DNA of 64,000 nt from 'Nostoc azollae' 0708 (GTDB lineage: Bacteria > Cyanobacteriota > Cyanobacteriia > Cyanobacteriales > Nostocaceae): the NCBI RefSeq assembly GCF_000196515.1, contig NC_014248.1, forward strand, positions 3,786,001 through 3,850,000. Direction: 5' to 3'. The notes under the pieces are model-generated. The model did no database searches. It saw only the letters and a list, made by a program, of their open reading frames with translations, and had not been told where the DNA came from. Each line of letters opens with the position of its first letter. The first letter of the stretch is position 1. Positions 41,315-50,903 of the stretch are shown in pieces. Position numbers and translations under genes: made by a program.

Positions 41315-42154
41315 ATGCATCTACTAATGATTCTCACTGCTGTAACCGTAGCCTACAGCTTAAGATACTTCGCTAATATACCCCAAGGTAATTGGCATTT
41401 ACGATGGGAGCGAACGCTATTTTTATTCCTCTTTCCCCCCCTACTCATTTTCATGACAGCAACAGCAGTAGTTTGCATGGGTACACAAGGGAAAATGGGA
41501 GGAATGTATACCAACTCCTCCAGCTATCTACTAGCCTTAATCTTCCTGGTACTTTTCAACATCTTAGGCATCAAACTCACCTTTCAGGGCTGGAAATCCA
41601 TTAAATCCGCCCGTCAATGTCCACAAATAAATCTAGCTGGTAAACAAGTCAGACTCCTACAAACAGCGGCTTTATTTGCCGGTCAAATGGGTTTTTGGCA
41701 ACCAGAACTAGTACTTAGTCAAGGATTACTAGACACACTCTCTCCAGCCCACCTAGAAAGTGTCTTAGCACACGAACAAGGGCATTATCAGTATAGGGAT
41801 ACGTTCTGGTTCTTTTGGCTAGGTTGGATGCGTTCCTGCACTGCTTGTTTGCCCAATACAGAATCCTTATGGCAAGAACTGTTAATGTTGCGGGAATTAC
41901 GAGCTGACAGTTATGCAGCATCCCAAGTAGATCCGTTGGTATTAGCAGAATCTTTGTTATTAGTCGTAAATAGTCAACCCCTAGCATCAGAAGTGTGCTG
42001 TGCAGCTTTGGGTTCTTCTGGAGTTGATCGGTTAGAACAAAGAATAGATGCTTTATTAACACCACCAGAAACAACACCAGAAGCTCAATTACAATCCTGG
42101 CATATCTTTCTATTTGCTTTCCTACCCTTATTAACAGTAGTTTTTCACACTTGA
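41315..42154 (+). CDS. M56-family membrane peptidase (BlaR1-like)
   Basis: The 279-residue protein has several membrane helices (about 1-20, 32-52, 67-88, and a last at 262-278) and the zinc motif HEQGH at residues 153-157 with a downstream Glu in LRELRADSYAA. It lacks the extracellular sensor domain of BlaR1, as usual for cyanobacterial M56 proteins. Four bases separate it from the repressor gene, so the two form an operon and probably a signalling pair. Confidence 0.9.
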   Translation: MHLLMILTAVTVAYSLRYFANIPQGNWHLRWERTLFLFLFPPLLIFMTATAVVCMGTQGKMGGMYTNSSSYLLALIFLVLFNILGIKLTFQGWKSIKSARQCPQINLAGKQVRLLQTAALFAGQMGFWQPELVLSQGLLDTLSPAHLESVLAHEQGHYQYRDTFWFFWLGWMRSCTACLPNTESLWQELLMLRELRADSYAASQVDPLVLAESLLLVVNSQPLASEVCCAALGSSGVDRLEQRIDALLTPPETTPEAQLQSWHIFLFAFLPLLTVVFHT

Positions 42155-42203
42155 AATATTTCTCCTCCACGGAACAGCTAGGAGATTAAGTAGTTCATTA
42201 AAC

Positions 42204-42380
42204 CTACTCATCCTCATTCCGTCGAGGTTTTTCGCTTAACCTTTGCTGCGCCTGCCACTCCACAACAATACGCCCCAATATCTCTGCCTGTGTGTAGTTA
42301 TTAACCACCGCATACACCTTAATCAACTGTATCACTTCAGGACTAACGTACTCTATCACAAGTTGATCGTCTTTTTTCAT
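42204..42380 (-). CDS. Small protein, possibly ribbon-helix-helix type
   Basis: A 58-residue frame from ATG 42378-42380 to TAG 42204-42206. The product begins MKKDDQLVIEYVSPEVIQLI, has a helix NNYTQAEILGRIVVEWQAQQ, and ends in a charged tail (EKPRRNEDE). A beta strand followed by two helices fits a small CopG/Arc-like DNA-binding protein. It converges on the M56 gene. Confidence 0.6.
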   Translation of the reverse strand: MKKDDQLVIEYVSPEVIQLIKVYAVVNNYTQAEILGRIVVEWQAQQRLSEKPRRNEDE

Positions 42381-42587
42381 GTTTATCTGAGTCTCATCAC
42401 ATCATTATTGTAAATAATTCGTTATACTTGTTATACTTATTTATATAAGTTCGTAAACCCTAAAATTCATGGACGATACCCCTCAATAAGGTAATACCCT
42501 CAAACTCAATGGGTGTATGAGTACTTAAAACTTAAATACCTAGTATAGATGCTTTAGGTTTGGTCTAATTGGGTATAGGCGCCAGCG

Positions 42588-42785
42588 ATGAATCAGCCTA
42601 TGAAATTATCTTTAGAACAAGAATTTAGCCTCAGAATTGTTGCCGACCAAGTACACCAGATATCTCGTGAACAAGCTCAGATATTTCTACTTAAACTGTA
42701 CGAGCAAATGATGATTCAGGAAACAAGTTACCAGGAATTAGTCAAATATGAATGGAAACTAGATTCAGGCAGCATCTCGGGTTAA
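42588..42785 (+). CDS. nblA: Phycobilisome degradation protein NblA
   Basis: NblA is an adaptor that brings the Clp protease to phycobilisomes during nitrogen starvation and in differentiating heterocysts. The 65-residue product has the family features: LSLEQEFSLRIVADQVHQIS, then REQAQIFLLKLYEQMMIQET and YQELVKYEWKLDS. Length is typical of the chromosomal nblA of Anabaena. It is convergent with nifH, with a shared hairpin between them. Confidence 0.95.
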   Translation: MNQPMKLSLEQEFSLRIVADQVHQISREQAQIFLLKLYEQMMIQETSYQELVKYEWKLDSGSISG

Positions 42786-42873
42786 AACAGGAAAGCAGAA
42801 AGGCTTATAATTTACATAACTCAATAAGATATAATTCTGGTGGTGGGTTTATATTGCCTAAATAATACAAATT

Positions 42874-42907
42874 AGATGTGAAAAAACCTATTTGAATTTT
42901 CACATCT
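42874..42907. terminator. Bidirectional hairpin between nblA and nifH
   Basis: Arms AGATGTGAAAA (42874-42884) and TTTTCACATCT (42897-42907) pair perfectly around a 12-base loop. It sits between two converging genes and could end both transcripts; the arms supply A/T tracts on each side. Confidence 0.65.
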
Positions 42908-42971
42908 GAATAAATTTGGGAAAGGGTGGGAGTAACCCTCCCCAAAGTAAATCATTAATTACTTTTTAGTA

Positions 42972-43973
<1,002 letters not shown>

Positions 43974-44019
43974 TCAAAGCATTACCAAAACCACATTTAT
44001 ATTTTTCAGGAACACAAGA

Positions 44020-44389
44020 TATGGATACGGGAAATTTGTTTAGGAGAAATCCACATACCCTAATCAAGAACTATTTAACAGCTGAAATTCAGCATTATCG
44101 CTTATTGTCACGGCATCCTCAGAGGATGTTTATTCTTGGAGAGTGGTTACAATAGGGATTAAGCTTTTTGCAGACTTTCCCCCTGAACCACCCAATCAAC
44201 CAACATTGCATTTTACTCTCAATGATTGCTACAATTCATGCGATTTTGCTTGGTCATGGCTGTCGAAAACTTCTCATTTCCAGTCCAATAAATGATTTTC
44301 CTAATTTCTGGGAAATTGCTATATGGCTGTTGCTTGTAGAGATTTTTTCAGAATCAATAGATCTCACCGTGATTGATACAGGAGGATAA
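44020..44389 (+). pseudogene. Probable broken gene of unknown function
   Basis: From ATG 44020 a frame reads MDTGNLFRRNPHTLIKNYLT and HYRLLSRHPQRMFILGEWLQ, meets TAG at about 44152, then continues GLSFLQTF. After that, protein-like sequence appears in another frame (PPEPPNQPTLHFTLNDCYNS). The composition looks like once-coding DNA rather than noise, but I cannot assign a family. The rest of the 43872-44453 gap, including the nifH upstream region, shows no other feature. Confidence 0.35.
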
Positions 44390-44453
44390 ATCCCATTGTG
44401 ATCATTGTTCACGGTTAAAAATACTTTTTCTTACTTGTGGTAATACGAATTCT

Positions 44454-45529
44454 CTATGAGGCTGCACAGAATAAAGCTTGGTGAAACAGAGCTTCAAGGA
44501 TGAAATCATAACTGGTCAAAGAGGAGATGACCTCAGAAGATAATTGAGCTAATTCATGTTGAACTCCTTGACGCATTGGTCGAGATGTGAGAAACTTTCA
44601 CCTTTGAACTGACGTTTAATAAACTGCCATAATCGCTCCATGGGGTTAAGTTGAGGAGAGTGAGATGGTTGAAAAATGGGAATAATATTTTCAGGGCAAG
44701 ACAGTGCCAAAGCTTGGTGTGCAGAAGCTTGATCCATCTGCATTAATCCCATATCAGAACCTAATTCTTGAGATAGGACATCCAAGAATTTCTGAAAATT
44801 TTCACTGTTTAGATGAGGATATTCCTGACAAAAATGCCATCCAGAGGTGGGTTCAATAACTCCATAAAGCCAAAATGCTTTTCGTGGCCACTGCACCCTC
44901 ACTACAGGTTTAACACCACGAGCCGTAATCACTCACTCGTCCAGTTTCGGTCTTCAAACCTAATCTGGTTTCGTCCTGGCACAGGTAACTCAGTCGTTTT
45001 CCCCCACCCAATAGTTTCTCTAAAGCTACCAAGGCAAGGGGGATGTTTTTTTTTAAAGGTTTATAGCTTGCTCATCTTGTGATGAGCTGATGGGTCGAGG
45101 TACTTTCAACTTTGCCCCTAGTTTGTAGGGCACTAAACTGTAAACTGTCTTGTATTTGACTTGGACGTGCCATTCTTGCTCTAGCCATTCCACAATTTGC
45201 CTATAACTGCTAAACCTTTGGGGGGATTCTAACTTTGATATTAGTTGTGATAGCATTTCACCTTGTATTAAAGGAGTTGCCCCAGGCGCAGTTTTTACCT
45301 CTCAAAGAGAAGATAGTCCTCCTTTTCCATACCTTTGTAACCATCCTGTTATTGTTGACCCATCTCTGCCCAATCTTCGGCTCACTTCTTGATGCTGGGT
45401 TACTTGTTCTGTTTTTATCCACCACAGCATTTGTAAACGTTCTTTGTCTAATGCTGTCCGCGCATTTTTCAGGCTTTTTGACAAATACTCAGCACTTTCT
45501 TGAACTTCTAGATTGAAAGGGCGTGCCAT
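44454..45529 (-). pseudogene. IS630-type transposase, broken
   Basis: The minus strand reads an HTH N-terminus (MARPFNLEVQESAEYLSKSL, WWIKTEQVTQHQEVSRRLGR), an in-frame TGA after GGLSSL (near 45300), then EVKTAPGATPLIQGEMLSQL. A shift in a run of nine A at about 45050 precedes the DDE part LSYLCQDETRLGLKTETGRV. A 4-base GTGA duplication near 44931, then VKPVVRVQWPRKAFWLYGVI and the NPMERLWQFIKRQFKG motif follow. A last shift precedes SYDFILEALFHQALFCAAS. Terminal repeats were not located with confidence. Confidence 0.88.
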
Positions 45530-46448
45530 TGCTTCCTCATGAGTCTTTATCTTCCATGTTCTTTATTCTACAGTTCTATCTACACTCATTTAGACTTGGT
45601 ATAAGTCGCTAACAGTTCTGATGACTCTATATGTACCAGACAGCCTCAAAGAGTCTTTCTTCCCAAACTCCAAGGGTAATCTAATCTGATAGATAATGTT
45701 ATCTAGTTAGCCAATTTTTATTGGCACATACTCAAAGCAATTCTGATTGACTTCAAGTTGTTACGAGGGTAACTCTTTTCATTCATCTGGTTTTATCTTG
45801 ACCTAAAGAAAAGATAAATGTTTTGACGTGGATTTACCAGAATAAAAGAAATTGGTTGAGATTACATCAATTTCTACTTGAAGTTTTGTGAACTTTCATT
45901 TTTTTTGATTCCTATCCCTACAATAACATAGATATCAATATCTTATAAGCCTGAAAATAAATTATTTTTCTCCATTATGAATATTATTCTTATTATCTTT
46001 AATGGTTATGACTTAGGGGTCATTATCTGCAATTTAGGCAAACATTTTATCAAATTTCATTTGTGAAATCAGCTACTTTTACAATCAAGTTGATGACTGA
46101 AAATAGGGTGTGGGATGTAGGGGAAGACGTTTGTTCCACAACCTAAAAGGTACAATCCCCTCATTTTTTTGTGATGGAGAAGAAAAAAATGTAGTTCAAG
46201 ACGTACAGCACCAGAAATATAATGTCCTGACTTGAAAACCCTGAATATAATTATGGTATTCCCCAGACCCTACACCCTAAGTTTAAACTCTGTACTTTAA
46301 CTAATTGAAATTACAGTAAAGTAATTTGACTCAGTCAAGGCTTAATCACGATTTTCGCATCACTGAGTATGCTTAAAAGTCAAAAGCATCAAGCAATTAT
46401 GAAATTCTTGGTTTCTCCCTTCATAACTTTATGCATGATTTTTTTAAA
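45530..46448. other. Gene-free AT-rich region between the IS630 remnant and tRNA-Asn
   Basis: About 900 bases without a credible ORF on either strand. The first part (to about 45620) may include the outer end of the IS630 element. I see no tandem repeat, no RNA gene and no palindrome of note in the rest. Confidence 0.5.
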
Positions 46449-46520
<72 letters not shown>

Positions 46521-46698
46521 AGGCTTACAACAATTACATTAAACCGAAAAATAGAAGATGTCAACTACTTTGGGAAATTTGTTTGTATTTAGTTTTTGAT
46601 TTTTTTTGCAGGCTGCTAAAATATAATAATTTCTTATACTTTTTCGCAGTGCAAAGCCACTCCAAAAGAGTAATCCAGCCATTTCTTGATGTTGTCAT

Positions 46699-47247
46699 CT
46701 ACAATCCCATCCTCAGTTGTGCTAACTTCTGCCTGGAGTTAGCGTCTATGGCATTAGCTAAAAATCTCCTTTTGGATTGTTTGTGTGGTTGATATCTGTG
46801 ACGCATCTGACAAACCGTAGAATCTACTTCACCGCATAGTTGTTGTGCTGATAACCATTCAGCACCATACCCCTGAACCATCAACTGCTGCGCTCGGTCT
46901 GATGTCGCAACAATTACACGGTAAATTAAACATTGTGCTATTTGGTGACGCAAACCCGCACAAGCCTTTTCGATGTAGGTATCTGCGGTTTGTCCAAAAT
47001 CTGTGTAATGAACTGTGAGAAAGTCTGTGATAGTTTCTCTCTTGCTGGCGGTGTTTTGATATTGGGCATCAAAAACTATTTGAGTTTCATACCCTTGGAA
47101 GGCACTATAATTGGTTATAGCTTCCACTAATTCGCCGCGTGCTGCCTCTAGTCCGGCATCATCACGAGTTGTTTTCAAGCAAGGCCAAGCACCTATAATG
47201 TTGTAGCCATCCACTAACAAAATGGATGGGATGATGGAAGGGGGCAT
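46699..47247 (-). CDS. NYN-domain (YacP/Rae1-like) protein
   Basis: The NYN fold is related to PIN nucleases; B. subtilis YacP/Rae1 is a ribosome-dependent endoribonuclease. The product shows the N-terminal acidic motif ILLVDGYNIIGAWP, a second block VFDAQYQ and VIVATSDRAQQLMVQGYGA with conserved Asp. From ATG 47247 (MPPSIIPSILLVDG) it is 182 residues; a TTG 15 bases upstream is less likely. It stands alone, with the tRNA-Asn gene 180 bp downstream on the same strand. Confidence 0.85.
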   Translation of the reverse strand: MPPSIIPSILLVDGYNIIGAWPCLKTTRDDAGLEAARGELVEAITNYSAFQGYETQIVFDAQYQNTASKRETITDFLTVHYTDFGQTADTYIEKACAGLRHQIAQCLIYRVIVATSDRAQQLMVQGYGAEWLSAQQLCGEVDSTVCQMRHRYQPHKQSKRRFLANAIDANSRQKLAQLRMGL

Positions 47248-47477
47248 GGTTTTTAATGACAATTATCTAGAGTTAACAAAAATCATTCATAAGACTTATA
47301 GTAATTGAAGCATCGCCTGTAACACTATGTTACAGAAAATAAAAAAATCTTCTTTTGGCAAAAATAAACCTTAAGACAGAAGTAAGAGATGGTCAACAGT
47401 ACCAAAAATCAGGTTTGTAGGAATTTCAGAGAATTGAATAATTAATTTTTCCAAGTTGTCAAAATTCCATATTGAAA

Positions 47478-47519
47478 ACCCAGATACCTATACAAAAAGC
47501 TGTTCTTTGGCATCTGGGT
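47478..47519 (-). terminator. Possible terminator of the ECF ATPase gene
   Basis: Arms ACCCAGAT (47478-47485) and ATCTGGGT (47512-47519) with a long loop, followed on the minus strand by TTTTC. It lies about 85 bp beyond the stop of the minus-strand ABC ATPase. The gap 47248-47602 otherwise holds only a small TGTAAC/GTTACA hairpin near 47318. Confidence 0.45.
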
Positions 47520-47602
47520 ATTGATTTTTAGTGCTGAAGTTTAGTAGATGAACATAGCAAAAGATGTTTGTACTAATGAATGATTAATTTGTGGAATTTT
47601 CT

Positions 47603-48280
47603 TCAGGATGGTTCGCTATGTAATTCTATCAATCGCTGTTTAAGACGCTCCGCTTCACCATAATCGACTAAAGAACCTCTTTCTAAGAAAAAAGCACCAT
47701 CACAGTAGTTTAGCTCATCTAAGCGATGTGTCACCCACAAAGCTGTGATACCGCGACTTTTAACCAGACTACGAACACCAGCTACCAAGTCTAGTTGACT
47801 ATCTGGATCTAATAAAGCAGTGGGTTCATCCAACAATAGGACTTCACAGTGACGTGCGATCGCACCAGCAATTGCCACGCGCTGTTTTTGTCCACCAGAA
47901 AGCGCATAAATCGGTCGTTTTTGCAAGGACAATAAATTAACTGCCCCTAAAGCTTCCTCAACCCTAGCTTTCACCATAGCGGGCTGCAATTTTTCTGCCA
48001 CCAATCCAAAAGCCACATCAGATCCAACAGTAGGCATAACTAATTGATGATCAGGATTTTGGAAGACAAAACCCACAGGAGGTGAAATGCCAATTTCGCC
48101 AGATTGGGGAGCCAATAGCCCTGCTATCAGTCTCAGAAGAGTTGATTTGCCACTGCCGTTTGTACCCAAAAGCATCCAAAATTCGCCTTTAGGGACTTTG
48201 AGAGAGCAAGATTTGATTGCTTGCTCCCCATTTGTCCATAAGAAGTTTAAATTATTAACTTCGATGCCTACTGCCGACAT
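47603..48280 (-). CDS. ECF-type ABC transporter ATP-binding protein
   Basis: The 225-residue ATPase has Walker A LGTNGSGKST, Q-loop FVFQNPDHQLVMPTV (the longer Q-loop typical of CbiO/EcfA), signature LSGGQKQR, Walker B VLLLDEPTALLD and the switch His VTHRLDEL. This family energises uptake of vitamins or cobalt/nickel with separate membrane subunits. No membrane partner is adjacent, so the substrate is unknown. It follows the UPF0367 gene by 13 bp and is likely cotranscribed with it. Confidence 0.9.
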   Translation of the reverse strand: MSAVGIEVNNLNFLWTNGEQAIKSCSLKVPKGEFWMLLGTNGSGKSTLLRLIAGLLAPQSGEIGISPPVGFVFQNPDHQLVMPTVGSDVAFGLVAEKLQPAMVKARVEEALGAVNLLSLQKRPIYALSGGQKQRVAIAGAIARHCEVLLLDEPTALLDPDSQLDLVAGVRSLVKSRGITALWVTHRLDELNYCDGAFFLERGSLVDYGEAERLKQRLIELHSEPS

Positions 48281-48293
48281 TTGTACACCTTGT

Positions 48294-48566
48294 TTACTCA
48301 GCGGCTAAGGCGAAAAATCCAGGTGGTCTAGCGCCACCAACGGCGGTACCATCTTTCTGCACAATTTGTACTCCCGAAATTTCACTAGCACGGACAGCAA
48401 TTTTTTTCTCTGTTTTGCCTTCGCATTTGAGTTCCACAATATCAGGATTGCCAGAACGCATTGCTGCCAGAATCAGCTGATAAACAGCTTCAGCATCTTC
48501 AGTGGACTTACGTTGTACAGATATCGGGAAAGCAGTATTTTTGATGCTTAAGTCGATGGTAAACAT
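48294..48566 (-). CDS. UPF0367-family protein
   Basis: A 90-residue soluble protein conserved in cyanobacteria: MFTIDLSIKNTAFPISVQRK, then AEAVYQLILAAMRSGNPDIV and a Gly/Pro-rich end ARPPGFFALAAE. The function is unknown. It sits 13 bp upstream of the ECF ATPase on the same strand and diverges from psbD. Confidence 0.88.
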   Translation of the reverse strand: MFTIDLSIKNTAFPISVQRKSTEDAEAVYQLILAAMRSGNPDIVELKCEGKTEKKIAVRASEISGVQIVQKDGTAVGGARPPGFFALAAE

Positions 48567-48818
48567 TTAGAATTAATCACATTTCACTGACTGTAGGACT
48601 AATTCTAGCGTTACCTGGTTGATTCGGTGTTGATTGTGAAAGGGCGACAAGAATTATGAGATTTCGTTTTATATCGTTGTTTCATTGCTCTGGAAGGATC
48701 ACAGGTGTCTCACAGATGAAATTTTTTCCATCGTCCCTAGAAAAATTAGAGATTTTCACCTATTATGATTAAAGAACGTGAAAAATTGTAAACTGGATTA
48801 ACAACCCGGTTAACTTTC

Positions 48819-48849
48819 TGCTTATAGGTGGTATAGCCACCTATAAGCA
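48819..48849 (+). promoter_or_regulatory. Perfect 13-bp palindrome in the psbD upstream region
   Basis: Arms TGCTTATAGGTGG (48819-48831) and CCACCTATAAGCA (48837-48849) are exact complements around TATAG, 41 bases before the psbD start. It could be an operator or a hairpin of the psbD 5' untranslated RNA. The rest of the 48567-48889 gap has AT-rich promoter-like DNA and a direct repeat of CACAGGTGTCTCACAG kind near 48700; no gene. Confidence 0.6.
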
Positions 48850-48889
48850 TATAAAACCTGTACTTATAAACATTTGGAGATTCTTTCTA

Positions 48890-49945
48890 ATGACCATAGC
48901 AGTTGGACGCGCCCAGTCAAGAGGGTGGTTTGACGTACTAGACGACTGGTTGAAGCGCGATCGCTTCGTATTCGTAGGTTGGTCAGGAATATTACTATTC
49001 CCCTGCGCCTTCCTAGCACTAGGTGGCTGGCTAACCGGTACAACCTTCGTCACCTCCTGGTACACCCACGGATTAGCATCCTCCTATCTAGAAGGAGCAA
49101 ACTTCCTCACAGTAGCAGTATCCACACCCGCAGACAGCATGGGACACTCCCTACTGTTACTCTGGGGACCTGAAGCTCAAGGTAACTTAACTCGTTGGTT
49201 TCAACTAGGTGGCCTATGGCCATTCGTTGCTCTACACGGAGCATTCGGACTAATCGGCTTCATGTTGCGCCAATTTGAAATTGCCAGACTAGTAGGGATT
49301 CGTCCTTACAACGCTCTCGCCTTCTCAGGCCCCATCGCCGTATTCGTCAGCGTCTTCTTGATGTATCCCTTGGGACAATCTAGCTGGTTCTTTGCACCCA
49401 GCTTTGGTGTAGCAGCAATCTTCCGATTCTTGTTATTCCTACAAGGTTTCCACAACTGGACACTCAACCCCTTCCACATGATGGGTGTAGCCGGAATATT
49501 AGGTGGTGCATTGCTATCTGCCATTCATGGTGCAACAGTAGAAAACACCCTGTTTGAAGATGGCGAAGGCTCCAATACCTTCCCCGGATTTAATCCCACC
49601 CAGGCGGAAGAAACCTACTCCATGGTGACAGCAAACCGATTCTGGTCACAGATTTTCGGAATTGCTTTCTCTAACAAACGTTGGTTACACTTCTTCATGT
49701 TGTTTGTCCCAGTCACAGGCTTGTGGATGAGTGCAGTAGGAATTGTGGGTTTAGCATTAAACCTACGGGCTTATGACTTCGTTTCCCAAGAATTACGGGC
49801 AGCAGAAGACCCAGAGTTTGAAACTTTCTATACCAAAAATATTTTGCTGAATGAGGGTATCCGCGCTTGGATGGCTCCTCAAGATCAACCCCACGAACAA
49901 TTTGTATTCCCTGAGGAGGTATTACCTCGTGGTAACGCTCTCTAA
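48890..49945 (+). CDS. psbD: Photosystem II D2 protein
   Basis: D2 forms the photosystem II reaction centre core with D1 and binds pigments, QA and the iron. The 351-residue product is essentially invariant: [20 protein letters not shown], five membrane helices, the pigment/iron His in [20 protein letters not shown] and in [11 protein letters not shown], and the end [11 protein letters not shown]. In the usual operon psbC overlaps the end of psbD; here a terminator follows at once and there is no psbC. This is therefore a second, monocistronic psbD of the kind that is often induced by strong light. Confidence 0.98.
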   Translation: MTIAVGRAQSRGWFDVLDDWLKRDRFVFVGWSGILLFPCAFLALGGWLTGTTFVTSWYTHGLASSYLEGANFLTVAVSTPADSMGHSLLLLWGPEAQGNLTRWFQLGGLWPFVALHGAFGLIGFMLRQFEIARLVGIRPYNALAFSGPIAVFVSVFLMYPLGQSSWFFAPSFGVAAIFRFLLFLQGFHNWTLNPFHMMGVAGILGGALLSAIHGATVENTLFEDGEGSNTFPGFNPTQAEETYSMVTANRFWSQIFGIAFSNKRWLHFFMLFVPVTGLWMSAVGIVGLALNLRAYDFVSQELRAAEDPEFETFYTKNILLNEGIRAWMAPQDQPHEQFVFPEEVLPRGNAL

Positions 49946-49996
49946 TTAGATGATGGATTAATTAACTCCTTTAGCATTCATCATTTTTTAAGTTAC

Positions 49997-50022
49997 CCCC
50001 GGCTACTTGGCTGGGGTTTTTT
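49997..50022 (+). terminator. Terminator of psbD
   Basis: CCCCGGC and GCTGGGG pair (one G-T) around TACTTG and are followed by TTTTTT. A second smaller hairpin, CAGAGT/ACTCTG with CCTTTTTG, follows at 50080-50102. Confidence 0.85.
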
Positions 50023-50119
50023 AATTGTTAATATTGCCAAGCAAATTTGATGTGTTATAGTAATTGAAGGTTACAAACCCAGAGTTTTTCACTCTGCCTT
50101 TTTGAAACTAAGACCGTTT

Positions 50120-50367
50120 AGGCAATAAGGAGGTGATGCCCATGATAGAAAGTAGTATACGCGTGGGTCATCAGCTTGCAGTTAGTCGGCTGTGCGCCGG
50201 GGCTGTTCTCTAAGAAGTTAGCCTTAGTTATGCTGAGATACTCAGTTAGATCATCTAGCTAGGCTAAAACTCGGACTTCCTTCCGGCAGTCTCCTTGCAA
50301 GCTGAAGACCCGCTAGGCCGCCCTAAATTAGATCATCTGATCTAAATTTAGGGCGGATAGTTTTTTT
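50120..50367 (+). ncRNA. Unassigned structured small RNA ending in a strong terminator
   Basis: The segment 50163-50180 pairs with 50296-50313 in an 18-bp stem with one A-A mismatch and one G-U (5' arm GGGTCATCAGCTTGCA, 3' arm TGCAAGCTGAAGACCC). Inside are smaller helices: TTAGCCT/AGGCTAA (50218-50224/50261-50267) and CTGAG/CTCAG (50233-50245). The 18/19-base terminator arms 50318-50335 and 50338-50356 (CCGCCCTAAATTAGATCA) are followed by seven T. A 23-codon ORF lies in the 5' half. It could be a stable regulatory RNA of 6S-like rod shape or a small mRNA. I could not match it to SRP RNA, tmRNA, RNase P RNA or a known riboswitch. Confidence 0.6.
50142..50213 (+). CDS. 23-codon mini-ORF with an ideal ribosome binding site
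   Basis: ATG at 50142 is preceded, eight bases away, by AAGGAGG (50127-50133) in a TAAGGAGGTGAT sequence nearly fully complementary to the 16S 3' end. The peptide would read MIESSIRVGHQLAVSRLCAG-AVL. The ribosome site sits in a loop closed by GGCA/TGCC (50121-50124/50137-50140). Its second half overlaps the 5' arm of the long-range stem, so translation and folding should exclude each other. No homologue is known to me. Confidence 0.45.
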   Translation: MIESSIRVGHQLAVSRLCAGAVL

Positions 50368-50903
50368 ATGGGTAAGTTCTCTTTTTTTTGAGGGCGCATC
50401 CTAAATGTGTAGGTTTTTAGTTACAACTCTTACTAGCGCAGAAATACACGCATTTTCGGTGTCTAGTTAAGTTCCCACCTCCCCTGCCTCTCCATCCTCC
50501 GCTTCATTTATCCGTGGCATCAATCCACAATCGTTATACGGATAGATTCAGCTTTCGCCGAACCCCAAACGTCTGAATCCCTTACGGGTAAGTCCAATAT
50601 CCCAAATTGGATCACTTTCTTTATTTATATTTTTAGCTAAATTGTAATCTTGATCATTTGTTCAATCTTATGATATAATATCGAACTATAGAATGGAATG
50701 TAGAGGCTGTTACATAAGTTAATTTAATCGCATAAAATTTTAACGATTTGTTAATCAGTTATTAGCTTTGTAAAAACTAGAATTGTAGTAGTGCCAGCTA
50801 TACCTCATTTACAGGTTAAACCAAGATGTGGCGTTTCTGATAAATAGGTACTACAAAAACAGTAAAAACAGTCATCTATAAGGTGTGAGGAGTAAAAGTA
50901 AAG
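50368..50903. other. Gene-free region upstream of the porin gene
   Basis: About 535 bases without an ORF. It includes a C-rich stretch with Pro/His-like translation near 50470-50590, likely an intergenic repeat, and an AT-rich zone from 50600 that should hold the porin promoter. Confidence 0.4.

Noticed and set aside
50120-50367. SRP RNA on the minus strand because of GGAAGGAAG
   Set aside because: Only this short stretch fits; the symmetrical helix 8 around the GGAA loop is not formed and the terminator lies on the plus strand.
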